A stretch of DNA of 64,000 nucleotides from NCBI GenBank assembly GCA_037951165.1, contig JBBDHG010000109.1:186001-250000 (forward strand), read 5' to 3'. The notes beneath the pieces are model-generated. The model did not search any database, was not told where the DNA came from, and worked only from the letters and a program-made list of their open reading frames with translations. Each line of letters starts with the position of its first letter. Positions within the stretch are counted from its first letter, which is position 1. Of this stretch, positions 23,793 through 36,051 are shown piece after piece. A program made the translations under genes and the position numbers. The stretch comes from Lophius americanus. Taxonomy: Eukaryota; Chordata; Actinopteri; Lophiiformes; Lophiidae.

Positions 23793-25479
23793 GTTTCCTT
23801 TTCTGGGTCATACATCCTTCGTGTTAACGAAGCATGAACCCTGACTATTGAGAAAAGTCCTATTTTTGTCTGACATGTTAATCCAGAACAGAATTATGCA
23901 ACTTGATAGAACCAAAGAGAGTCTTATATAAGTCTCAATGTTTTCTAGAAAACATGTATAACTATTTTCCATAAAAAAATAAATATGATCAATCATTAAG
24001 ACATGAAATTGACAAATGCACCAAAAGATAGTTTGTTTTTCTGTTGTCTTGGTGAGTACATAACCGGGTTTTAATTTTGGCACGGAGCAGATCCGTAGCG
24101 TCATCATGACACCCCAGATCGGGCGCTGTGCTACAACGATTAATGTGTCAGCATTGGGTTTTAACTCTGATTTAATAATCAATAACTCTCTGCAGGACTC
24201 ACACTCATTACCTGGAGGCGTCCCGTTAGAAATGACTGCATCCAACATTGTTCAGGATAACACACGGGCTTTTTCCACACTGATGGACGATTCTTGCGCC
24301 CGGGTCAGGTGAATAATAACTCACAAAGAATATGGATCCGTCCCTGCAGCAATCAATAAGAGGAGTGTAGCAGAACTCCTGCGGGTCCTCTGATGGGTCC
24401 ACGCCGGACAAATGTCTAAAGTTATGAGAGTGGAAGAGACAACAAGCTGCGAAAACAAGTCAATACAAACGATGGTCAGCCTCTTAATCTGCTCTTTTGT
24501 CAACATTAGATCTGTGATTTACTCCAGCAAGGTGACATTTTGTCGATAGCTCTCTGAGGGAACTACCGCGGTTTGGCATCACCGCCGTGAACAAAGTTCA
24601 TTTTTCTCTACTTTTAAGATCATGTGACGCCGCCGTATTTATTCTTTTCTCTTATTCAAATCCTCACGAGCTTTCCCGAAATAAAGGCGGTGCTACTTCG
24701 AGTATATTCAGAAGCTAAACCGCAGCATCTGTCGGCTCGAGACGGAATCCAACATTGAGAAGGATTAAAGGATTAGTTCGCTCATATCGCTGAATGTGAG
24801 ATTCACTTTCATCGCAGAGATTTGGAGATATCTGCCGCTGACACACTCGACGTCAACTTACAGGGTAAAACCCATTTCATATGATGCAAGTGTTCACAGC
24901 AGTGAAAAAGTGAGCGAATAATTCCCACACCACCCTCACAGAACTGTTTTGATTTGTGAGTTTGGCTGAAGGAACACTAGAGAACGCTATCAAGAGGAAG
25001 CTAATGAAGACAGAAGATTGGTGGGATTAGATGCTTTGCCGGCTTTTCAGAGGGACGGTTCTGGAAGAACACGAGCCCATGTAATAAGTTCCTGCCTTCA
25101 TGCGATGGGTCCTGATGGACGAGGAGAGGAGCAGCAGCCTACTGGCTGCAGGCCTCCGCCACCTGTCACATTCTCAATGTGAAGTCCTTGAAAGCTGGTA
25201 ATGAGGCCAGCAGAGTCGTCGTCTCTCCTGTCTCTCAGTGGCAGGAGTGCGTCGCAACGCATGACGACAAGCAGCTCCTCAGGCCATCCGGCTATAAAAA
25301 GTACATAAGAATACTTGCCTTCCCTGATTTGAGTTCTCCAGCAGCTAAGAGTATGAACGCATGCAGTGACGCACTGTCCTCAAACCGTAGCGTCGGAAAA
25401 ACCAAATCACCTGATTGAACTATTCAAATTAAAAGCTTTTTTTGTAAAAAAAAAAAAAAAAAAAAAGTTCCCCCTTATG

Positions 25480-25800
25480 TGCAAAATCTGAGCTATTAGA
25501 GTAAAATATGACAAATACATCATTGATCTCCTCGAGTCGATTCATATGCATCAGATTTGGACTAAATCAGACCAACAGTTAGAAGTTTCCGTCTCAGTGT
25601 ATAATAAAAAGAACTCCCCATAAATAGTAAAATATGAAAAATACAAGATAGATCTCCTAAAGTTGATCCCTATGTATCAAATTTGGACTAAATTATACCA
25701 ACGATTGAGAAATTATGGCAATAAAACCTAGTGGCGGACATATGCAACTGATGGTTCCCAAGATCAATCCTGTTTATATTTTCTGCTTTACTGTCTTATT
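25480..25800 (+). repeat. Copy of the unnamed dispersed repeat
   Basis: Carries the family core ATCTCCTCGAGTCGATTCAT at about 25527-25546, then TTTGGACTAAATCAGACCAA and an inner second partial copy of the same core from about 25640. The duplication of the core suggests two overlapping or tandem insertions. Confidence 0.6.
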
Positions 25801-26719
25801 CTGAGACACAACACTTCATAATATTAGTAAAATATATAGTTCAAAAAGAGATTTGTAAGTTATTTTATAGATCTATGTCTAAATCTCTTGTACTATATCA
25901 CCACATTTTACCAAGATCTTTTTTTCTTGTTCTATTGGCAGATTTGTTTTAAGTCATTATTAGTTAGAAACACAGTGTATTCATTATTTTTCTATTTGAG
26001 CGATTCTGTAGTTACGAACAATTTTGAATCACTTTGAGTCTTTGTCATCATGTCTCCATGATACTGAAGATTCTTCCTCGTTATTTAAATCACTTCATCA
26101 GTTCACACGTTACTTTGGTCCCTGTCTTTTTGCAGGAATATATTGTATTATGGAATGAGAAGTTATTATCCTAAACCCACTTTTGTGATTAAAAGTTCTG
26201 GTTTTGAACCAACATCAACCTTCTTTCTTTTTTTAAAATTTTGATTTGGAAATCAATAAAGCCTCTGACTCTGAGTTTTCATTTCTGTTATTGTTCATTA
26301 ATGGTTCATATATTCACATTTAGGTCATCAAAATAATTTTCATTTTCATTTCATTGCAAGGCACTTTTTTTGTCCGGTCTGCTTTCTGACCTCCTTCAAC
26401 ATCTTCCTCATCCTCACGGAGGAATTCCATCGGCTCCAGGGAATAATCAAATAAACCAGATTTCCCTTCTTCTTCTCCTGTAGACGAGAGTGAGACATCT
26501 GCTGATAGGTGCTGTCTTACACCACTAATGAGCGTCACTATCCGTGAGTGAGCTCTATGGGAGGTCGATGGAGCCCCCAAGCAGGATATGGTGTCACACT
26601 CAGACGAGTAAAGGACCGCTACAACAAAACAAGTATCTAGTAACACAACCAGGCACGTAGTAGGAAAACTCTTGCTCTAAGACGTGTGTTCCACAGATGG
26701 GGCCAGCGCTGTGACTGAA

Positions 26720-27365
26720 AGCTAACTGAAGCATATTATCAGTATTTTATATTATTAGGTTCACCTGTTTGAGTAGGAAGTCTGAAGTAGAGAAACAATG
26801 ACTTCCTGTTTCACCGGGGAGTAAATATGAGGTGACGGTTCTTCGAGACGGGAGAGATCAGATGAGCACACAGCAATGAGGAGCAAAGAAAAGTTGTAGG
26901 GCTGCACAAATCTGAGGAAGAAATCTCTCAATAGTTCAGAATGTCAGTTTCAACAGTTAGACCAATAATGAAGAAGTTTAAAGAGGCTGTAGATTTTTGA
27001 AATCAGCCTGGAAGAGGACATTCCTGCAAACTGACCCAACAACCTGTGAGGAGGATGGTTGGACTGGCAAAAGACTCTCCAAGGATTACAGCTAGAGAGG
27101 TCAGAGGTCAGTTGAATCTTGGAGTCAGAAAGGTTCTGTCATGACCATCCCAGTCACCTGACCTGAACCCCACAGAACATCTGTGGGATGTGCTGCAGAG
27201 GAGAGTCCACCAGCGTGGACCTCAGAACCAGAAGGAGGTGGAGAGTTTCTGTGTGGAGGAATGATCTCAGATCTTCTCCATGTGTTCTCAGACCTCATCA
27301 CAGACGACAGAAGGAGACTCAGGAATGTTATTGTGGAAAAAGGGGGGCTGCATAAAATATTTATG
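26720..27365 (+). mobile_element. Tc1-like transposon remnant, copy B, internally deleted
   Basis: Plus-strand order: 5' non-coding part, the helix-turn-helix region (ending near TTGAATCTTGGAGTCAGAAA), then an abrupt jump near 27132 to the C-terminal part of the transposase (ACCTGAACCCCACAGAACAT onward, encoding QNQKEVESFCVEE-type sequence). The central catalytic core is missing, so it can at most be a non-autonomous relic. Same family as copies A, C, D and E. Confidence 0.7.
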
Positions 27366-27659
27366 TATTAATAACAAAGGTTATGAATACAATGTTTTTA
27401 AAATTTTGTTATTTGTTATTTTCTGTGTTATACCGTTTATTAAAACCTGTCCTACGCAGAAATTTATATTTGTTAATTATGTCGTGAACACAAGGGTTCC
27501 GAAGAGTTTCCATTACACGACATAGGAGTTTTCTGCGGAGCTGCAGAGACTTAGAAGCTGCATTTATGCTGCTGTGTTCACCTGGAGACTCAGGAGGAGG
27601 AAGATTTTATCTACTTAAATTGTGTTTTAACTTCTAAGTTATTAAAGTCAAATGATTTG

Positions 27660-27701
27660 AGGAATAATGCATGACTGACATTTCAGTCATGCATTATTCC
27701 T
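27660..27701. repeat. Perfect hairpin, 19-bp stem and 4-base loop
   Basis: AGGAATAATGCATGACTGA at 27660-27678 and its exact reverse complement at 27683-27701 flank the loop CATT. The stem is too short for a typical pre-microRNA. A perfect 19-bp palindrome in otherwise unremarkable DNA is unlikely by chance and suggests a recent inverted duplication or a cruciform-forming site. Confidence 0.9.
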
Positions 27702-28059
27702 GACATCCCCCCCCAAATAAAAAATTCAAATTTTTTCCGCGCTGTAATACAATTTTGGTTACCATTTGAGAAAAGACAGATAAGTAGTGATAAGTTTATT
27801 CACACACTCGTGTTGGTGTGGAAGAATATGTGTAATTAATGTATTCTATACAATTCTATGTATTATTATCGTTACTTTTTATTATTAAGGTATTGAAGTT
27901 TATAAAATATTTTTAGTTTTTAAAATATTTTTCTATAACACAGATAACATTTTTCCTCTTGTGTACATAATTCATTTCTGTAGTCTAATTATCATATCCT
28001 TAAAAGTCGGGGATATCGTGGAAATCGCCATCGCAGCATCGAACCCGGACTGGTAGTGT

Positions 28060-28360
28060 CGACCCAACGACTCATAAATCATTTCACGGCCCATTTTCAA
28101 TTTTCATACCGACATAGAACTTAAAGCGAGGAAGAACTGGATTGATTTTGGTTAAGATTAAGGTTAAATATTCCTGCCACTAGAGGGAGTTTTTGGGCCA
28201 TCATTTCTCTAATGTTGATCCAATTTCCTCCAAATTTGGTGCAAACAAAACCGACTTTAGGAGATTTTGTTTGAATCATATTTTTCTTAAATGCTTTATA
28301 TTTTACTCACTAAAGGGAAGCTTTTTTTTTTTTTCGTGCAAATCTGCTTTTTGGACTTAA
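28060..28360 (-). repeat. Minus-strand copy of the unnamed dispersed repeat
   Basis: Read on the minus strand it has the family order: AGTGAGTAAAATATAAAGC, CCAAATTTGGAGGAAATTGG, AAAAACTCCCTCTAGTGGCA, AAAATCAATCCAGTTCTTCC and CTATGTCGGTATGAAAATTG. The left-hand module is degraded. Confidence 0.6.
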
Positions 28361-28589
28361 CTTCACATCTAATGTTATTGAGGCTTTCCAGGAAAAGACT
28401 GTGATCAACAAAAAATTGAAATTCTAACTTTAGTAGTGGATTGATTGCGATACACAATAACCTCGTGACTTTCAGCTTTGACAGGTGACATGTTTGTTTT
28501 TAAATAAAAAAGAGGAAGAATTTCTCACCTGTGTGTTCCTGGCGGTGTGACCTTCAGGTTGGGGAATGAAGAGAGCAACAGGAGGAAAC

Positions 28590-29756
28590 GTGGTTCTTAA
28601 AACTTTAATGTAAACAGCAGTTTTGAAGGAATTTGAAAAAAAAAATAATAATCATGTGGAGGTATTAAATAGAAAGGGGGAAATTATATGTAAATCATAC
28701 CAGAAATATTAACCTTGATTTGTTTTTAAATAAAAAAAACAACAACAAACAATCACAAATTTGCAATTTGTGGCTCACACACATAAAAAAGACAAAAACG
28801 CCTTCAGTCCAAACAACGACCTTGAACAGCCTGGCAGTTTCACAAAATCACTGAATTATGACCGTCTAACAAATGACCGACAAAGAAAGCTCAAATATTG
28901 CTTAGGAATGTTTTTGTACAGCAGAGAGAGACACAAAGGAGGGAGGGAGGAGTGTATGCGTTTCACATACAATGTTTTTAAGACGTTTTTTTGGTAAATA
29001 AACCTCGGTCGGTGTGTAGAAGACGCCAGAAGCGGTGAGTGGAATAGTAACATCAACGTACCTAGAAAAGAAAGGCTTTTTTTCACCGTAGGACAGTGCC
29101 TGGATTGTGAGGATTGACTTATTCTAACAGTCTTCAGTATGAGCGTAGAAGGACAGAGCGGATAGAAGAGACCATTTTCATCAAACCTTTTTTCAGCCTT
29201 TTCACTTCGGCTGCCACAAATACTGAGTCAGGATGTGGCGGCGAGAACCGCTGCAGAAGCAGGCGACGGAAAAACCATTCCCTCTCTACTCCTACACTAC
29301 GAGAACATCATCCCCCAACAAAAACCCTGAGGAGAAATCAAACAGGAGTCATAAGAGAGGAAGAGGAGGAAGCGGAATCGGAGGCCAGTTTGACTCAAAT
29401 CAGAATGGCAGCAGGGGCATCAGCTGAGGAGGAGGAGGAGGAAGAGGAGGAGCGAGTGACTGACACAGGAGGAGAGTGAGGAAGATGAACGACCAACTAG
29501 TCAAACTAATACTTCCTGCTTTCTCTTCATCGCGTCCAGCCGGCCTATTAATATGCACCGCTCTCTCTCTTATAAAGGTTTAGCAAGAAGCAAGAGGGAC
29601 ATAGTTCAATAAATGTGTTTTTTTTTCTTTCAATCACAGTTTATTTTTTTTATAATAATATGGTTTTATTTGTTTTATTTTTCCAGTTTATAAGAAAAGA
29701 GATCGGGTGGGGGGGATTGGTCCAGTGAGTACAGTAGGTGCTGAGTGGGTTTGGGT
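28590..29756 (-). other. Probable elmo1 3' untranslated region
   Basis: The stretch directly after the elmo1 stop codon on the minus strand. It holds AT-rich tracts and several possible AATAAA/ATTAAA signals (for example around 29664-29678 and near 28600). The plus-strand frame at 29114-29479 is a low-complexity Glu-rich translation of GAGGAG repeats and is not a gene. The transcript end cannot be fixed from sequence alone. Confidence 0.35.
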
Positions 29757-29957
29757 CTAGTTACAGTCGTAAACAAAGTCATAGTTGCTGGGCTCTTTGG
29801 GAATCGGGGGCGGGGCCTCGGGAATCTGGATATTCTCTAGATCCAAGAGGCGGAGTTTCATCTCCATGGAGAGCAAGGTGTCCATGTCCGATTTGGTGTA
29901 ATCGCTCGTCATCTCCTTACCCAGGAGGGCATTTAGACCATCTGTCCACACGCAGTA
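29757..29957 (-). CDS. elmo1: elmo1 terminal coding exon
   Basis: Acceptor CAG at 29960-29958; encodes YCVWTDGLNALLGKEM through the PPPIP motif to the TAG at 29759-29757. Carries the end of the PH module and the DOCK-binding proline tail. Confidence 0.97.
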   Translation of the reverse strand, partial: YCVWTDGLNALLGKEMTSDYTKSDMDTLLSMEMKLRLLDLENIQIPEAPPPIPKEPSNYDFVYDCN

Positions 29958-32900
29958 CTGCAGAGACAAGGACAGGGGCGGAGCCAAGATCAGTACTAGC
30001 AGAGAGAAAGTCAAGTCAAGAACTAGGATCAAACAAGCTGACTCTGCCTTTTCTAAAAAAAAAACATGCAGGAGTAAATCTAAAGAAAAAAAAATACCAC
30101 CAATGCAGGAACGTTTCTTTACAACAGACGAGGATCAGGGCCACATATGGCTATGTGTAATTATTTTTGGGGGAATTCTGACTTTTATTTTTCAGAATCC
30201 TGACTTTAAAGTCAGAATTCTGTCTTTAAATGTACAATTCTGACTTCTCAGAATAGGAATTCAGAGTTCAAAGTCAGAATTCTGAGAATAAATTCAGAAT
30301 TTTCACATAGCCGTTTGCGGCCTCAGTCCCCGTCTGCCATTCACATCAAAGCAGTGGAGAAACGGTTTTAACCCTTTAATGTCCTCCTCAACTGTTTGGT
30401 TGGGCTCATTTTGAGTTACTCTTTGAAAAATGTGACTGAACACGTTTCTGAAATCATCCAGTGGCAGCATGTATATGCTGAAGAGTAAGGGGCCAAGGAC
30501 GGAGCCCTGGGGGACGCCACTGGTCAATGAGAAGGAGGTATTATCAATTCCTATTTGATAAGTGAGATTGGTTGGTATATTATGATTTTGTTGAAAAACA
30601 TTTGTGAGCAAACAATGTCATTTTACGGTAAATTTAATGTCCCAAATAAATGGAATGTGCAAAGAAATTGTTTTTTTAATAGTTTTTTTTTTCTTGGTGA
30701 AAACGTTAAAGCGTCTTTACGCAGCATGATGTATAAATACATCATAGCTTGAATAAATTTGCTTAAGAGTCGTTGACTTCCAACCTACAGAGTACATTTT
30801 TATGAAAAATACATTTACTGCTAGTAGAAGCTGCGGAGAGAGATAACAACCAGTGTGCTACAGAGTAGAAAGTAGAAAAAACAACGGAATCACCTTTAAA
30901 TGAGACAATAAATGACAAAATATGTTTAAAAATAGATAAACGTCTGTTAGCAGGACAAAATACTGGATCATTAATTATTCAGATCTGTTGTTAATGTCTC
31001 TTACGGCATTTTTAAAACACAAATACCATTAATAACACGATAATAACATTTTCATTTTTTGCACTTTTCCGAGCGAGGCTGAAAAAAATTCAAGGAAAAG
31101 CAACTGAAAAAAAAAACAGAACAGAGATGAAAGGCAGCAGATTAAATTTAAGAAGGCAGAACTCAGAGAACAGAAAACATCTTCCAAGCAGCTCTGCTGC
31201 CTCATTATGTCGTTGGTTTTTACTACAATTTGAAGAATTTATCAATTTGCTCTGGAGCACTTATATAGTTTTTTATTGTTTTTACAGTCTAGCCTTGTAT
31301 AATGTTTTATTTGTATGATGTCACTGATGTGTGAAAGTGTCGACGGATCTGCGGGAGAGTTCTGCTGGGCCACAGCCCTGAATGAAGCCTGATTAAGGCC
31401 AGTCTGATGTTTGAAAGAACCAACGACCTCAGGTATCACCTCTGACCTTTACTCAGATCCACACCGGACTTTGATGTGAAGCATCTCGTCAGAGGGATTA
31501 TGGGATGGTGTTACCCATCAAGCACAAATGTTTTAATTGCCCCGATGTTGCAAAGTCAGAGAAACCCTTTTGGAAAGCATTTGATGATTTGATCAAGAAA
31601 GGTTTAAGGACATGTTTGAGTTATCCTGCTAAACAAACATAAAAACAAATAATCACACCATGTGAGAAAAAAAACAAAGTTTTTCATTTGTGTCATAAAC
31701 AATGAAGGAAAATAAAATAAAAACACTTTGTCCATCGAGTATGTGTCAAATAAACCCCTTTATCTAACTCCTGCAGATACACTTTACACCAAATCAGCCA
31801 TAACATTATAACCACTATAACTATATTAACTATATATAACTATAATAACTATATAGTCACTATAAGATTTACAGTTACATTGGTTCTGCAACATTTCTTC
31901 ACAAAACCTTTTCGTGTTTATAGCAAAATACTTATTTTCAACACCTGTAAAGTTTAAAATAATAGAACAAGCGCAAAAATACAAGAAAATCAAAAGTCCA
32001 GCCCAATTATGAATGTAATCTAAATACAACATAAATGTATTTGTAACAGGTGTTTTTTTATGTTTCAGCCATCCTTTAATAACTTTGTTCAAGTTGTGTT
32101 GCATTTTCAGCTCAGAGTGAAAACACTTCCAAACCAATAACAGAGAAATGCGTTTTGTCCAAATGAGGTTTTGCAACATCAGAAACATTTTAGGTTTCTG
32201 AGCTGATGAATCTTTCAAAGCTGAACACATTATGTTTCACTAAGACGCGGCGAAGGTGCGATTTAATTGGATAGATTTCCAGGATTTTTTTTCAGTGTCT
32301 GGTGGTGAAGTGACATGACGGGTTTTAGAGTTGGTTGTGAGGCTGAGAACAGGAAGTGATGCAGTATGACGGATGTGAGAAGATCATGCATGCATATAGA
32401 GCTGGGCTGTGCAAAACGTGGGATGGTTTCAGATGATTTTTAGAGAATCGACATCTGATCAGATATAATTCACTTGTTCGTCAAATCTCAAGTGTGAATT
32501 TAAGTTAACATTGATTATTGAAGAGTAGCATGGATTATCTATTCACAATGGCACCTGTAGGGGGGGTATATTAAGCCCCTAATTAACATTTTAGATGGAT
32601 GGAGATAAGTAGAGACAAAGGAATAGAAATAGATAGAGAAAGAGAGATAGAGCTAGAGAGATAGAGCAAGAGAGATAGATATAGATATAGAGATTAGAGA
32701 TAGACAGAGATAGACATTAGCTTTATATATACACACCTACACATATATAAATAAGATTTAAAAAATTAAAAATAGAAAATACACATGTAAACTTAAAGTA
32801 CAGGTAAATATAAAGAAATGGAAAGCGAACGCTCTCTAAAGATTTATATAAATATAAATATAAATATAAGAAGTCCAGGTGCAGAGATGCGATTGTGTAA

Positions 32901-35900
32901 ATACAGCGGAGACACTCCGATAAATGTCACTGGATGAATGTCTCTACGATAAATCCCTGTGGGACCGTGTTGTGTCTGAAACCCAGAACTCTGATACCTC
33001 ACTGAACACATGTGTGTATCTGATAATTATCAACTGACTACACGACATGTGTGTTCCTCTAATTATCAACTGACTACACAACATGTGTGTATCTGATAAC
33101 TGACTACACAACTTGTGTGTTCCTCTAATTATCAACTGACTACACACCATGTTTGTTCCTCTAATTATCAACTGACTATACACCATGTTTATTCCTCTAA
33201 TTATCAACTGGCTACACAACATGTGTGTATCTGATAATTATCAACTGACTACACACCATATTTGTTCCTCTAATTATCAACTGACTACACAACGTGTTTA
33301 TTCCTGTAATTATCAACTGACTACACACATGTGTGTATCTGATAATTATCAACTGACTACACACCATGTTTGTTCCTCTAATTATCAACTGACTACACAC
33401 ATGTGTGTATCTGATAATTATCAACTGACTACACACCATGTCTCTTCCTCTAATTATCAACTGACTACACACATGTGTGTATCTGATAATTATCAACTGA
33501 CTACACCCCATGTCTGTTCCTCTAATTATCAAATGAGTACACACCATGTCTGTTCCCCTAATTATCAACTGACTACACACATGTGTGTATCTGATAATTA
33601 TCAACTGACTACACACCATATTTGTTCCTCTAATTATCAACTGACTACACAACATGTTTATTCCTCTAATTATCAACTGGCTACACAACATGTGTGTATC
33701 TGATAATTATCAACTGACTACACACCATGTGTGTTCCTCTAATTATCAACTGACTACACAACATGTTTATTCCTCTAATTATCAACTGACTACACACATG
33801 TGTGTATCTGATAATTATCAACTGACTACACACCATGTTTGTTCCTCTAATTATCAACTGACTACACCCCATGTCTGTTCCTCTAATTATCAACTGAGTA
33901 CACACCATGTCTGTTCCTCTAATTATCAACTGACTACACACATGTGTGTATCTGATAATTATCAACTGACTACACACATGTGTGTATCTGATAATTATCA
34001 ACTGACTACACACCATGTCTGTTCCTGTAATAGCACTACTGCACATCGGCACCAGTACAACTTATGCACATCTTTAACTAGACTATTGTAATTAATATTA
34101 AATATGCCTTTGAAGATCGGACTCTTACCTTTTCTTTATAAAGCATGAACTTTATTGTATTTCAACTTACATGTGTAGTTTTTATTTAGAATGTCCGTAT
34201 CCCGGAGCGGCTGTTACTACTAAATTTACCCTTTTGGGTATTAATAAAGTTTCTCTATTCTATGATGGGTTGCAGAGATTCCGTGTTTCAGACACAGACA
34301 GAGTCACAGGGATTTCTTGTAGATTCAGACTGGCGTTGGGACAAAGGACCCGCGGTAGCGCTCTGTCTCACTCTGAGAGCATTTTGTCCTCAAAGCGGAT
34401 GTGTTAGAACCAGGAAGATTGGCAGGCGTAAGTATCTGAGCGACATTTTGATATCAGGACGAATGGGTCAGTACCGCTGGTCTTAAGATAGCCAGAGCTG
34501 CTAGGAGGGAGAAGCAGAAGGCTGGTAGCTTAATGTTATGGCTGATTGGACAACATGTTCACTCTGACTCATAAAGTCAACAACCACCATCGGCTTACCT
34601 CATGCTTGTCAGGGGCGATAAAGTTTAAATACTCATCCGACTCGTAGAGGACGGAGAAGGCCAGCTCCAACACCTCCTGGAGCGAGGACAGAGGGAAGGT
34701 TAGGGGGGGTGGGGGGTGGGGGTAGAGAAAGGTAGGACACAACAAGATGGAACAGGTGAGATTCACACCATAATGCCGCCACGCCGTTACAATCTGTCTC
34801 TCCTCGCGTCTCGTCGCCTTCTGTTACATCAGCTAAAGATCAAATCATCACATATCGGGGAGGAAGAACTCGGAGAGAGGAAGACCTCAGGCGCCCCTCA
34901 GGTATCAGATATTGAAGATTGCCTGGGTGGGGAGGCTGTGGATGTGATGTGATATGATTTCAGGTGAATTCCCTCAACATCCATTATCTGCTGCAGGACA
35001 TAAACTGAAGGCAGTGTGAGGGTCGAACGGGGACACCGGGTGAGAGATACATGAAAGTTATTCATTAAAAGCTTGCTCGCACTTTGCGTGAAGTTAGCAG
35101 CTGATTTACTGCGGCTACAGCTAATCACACAGTCAGAGGCAGAGACTTGTGTGAGAGAGATTAAAAGATGCAGTTCAGCGGCGGGCTGCTGATAGAAGAG
35201 TAGAATAACACAATTTATAAACACTCAAAGCAAAAAATTCAATTTGAGACACAGTCTCAAGTCCTATCCTCATTGAACAACCCTGATCCCCTGCATTGTA
35301 CAAGCAGTCCCCTGATTGAACCTCTCTTTCCCAGAATCCATCCAGGTCTTCCTCGGATAGAGGTCTATGTGCGTACGAAATGTTTTTTGAGTTATTGCGT
35401 TAATACGAAGGATCTGCGGTGACGATTCCACGATGTCTCCGACTTTTCTGGGATAATAGTTTTTTTCTTCTGATGACGAATACATTTGGAAGATGTGTCA
35501 AAAGATTGGTCCCATCTCAGAAGCAGAGATTGTCCTGATGCCAGGCCCGCTGTAGAGTCCATATGGGATCGATCTTTGGCTGGACTTGTGACAGCAAGTA
35601 ATGAAAAGTGCTTGTTTCGCATTCACAGGCGTCTGAGGCGTGACGGGCCGGGCCACGGACCCACTGCCGGGTCGTTTGGCAACATTTTCTATTATAGACT
35701 AGGTAATAAAGTAGAAAACGTTGGAAAGAGGTACGTTTGTTTTCAAGACTATTTATGCAATATATCATAGCCCTAATTGCTATTTCATCCCAGAAAAGAG
35801 AGGGCAGCATGATTTTGGTGATTTGCGTCTGCGGTGAAAGGAATATTCCGTGATTTATTTCTCATGGATGCATTTCTATGCGCTGAGCACTGAGAGTAAG

Positions 35901-36009
35901 GTTATTGTGTTGTTTCCCCAAGCAAATTTATATAATTGACATCATGTTATGCAACTTTCATGCATAGCCAAACACATTCTCTCGCCTGGTTACACACCCA
36001 CCCACATGT

Positions 36010-36051
<42 letters not shown>

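Larger units (their letters stand above)
23126..26720. other. Intergenic DNA of mixed character, possibly with conserved non-coding elements
   Basis: From 23130 to about 25400 the DNA is less AT-rich than its surroundings, free of recognised transposons, and contains homeodomain-like TAAT words, an E-box or two and two perfect hairpins listed separately. No reading frame looks coding; the 146-codon minus frame at 24248-23808 has no recognised domain. An A-run of about 22 lies at 25446-25467. After 25470 a dispersed-repeat copy begins. Whether any part is conserved cannot be judged from one genome. Confidence 0.4.

Noticed and set aside
23808..24248. 146-codon minus frame in the pex1-elmo1 interval
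   Set aside because: No homology that I recognise, odd composition and no supporting promoter or splice signals.
27660..27701. microRNA precursor
   Set aside because: The stem is only 19 bp with a 4-base loop and no lower stem, too short for Drosha/Dicer processing.
29114..29479. 121-codon plus frame with Glu-rich C-terminus
   Set aside because: Low-complexity GAGGAG DNA directly behind the elmo1 stop; no domain, most likely antisense of the elmo1 3' UTR.
32998..34030. CRISPR-like array of regular direct repeats
   Set aside because: No distinct spacers: the whole unit repeats. The host is a vertebrate, so this is a minisatellite.
32944..34091. Several frames of 90-172 codons on both strands with NYQLTTH or CSQLIIRGT repeats
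   Set aside because: Products of the 35-36-bp minisatellite; present in both strands at once and not conserved protein.
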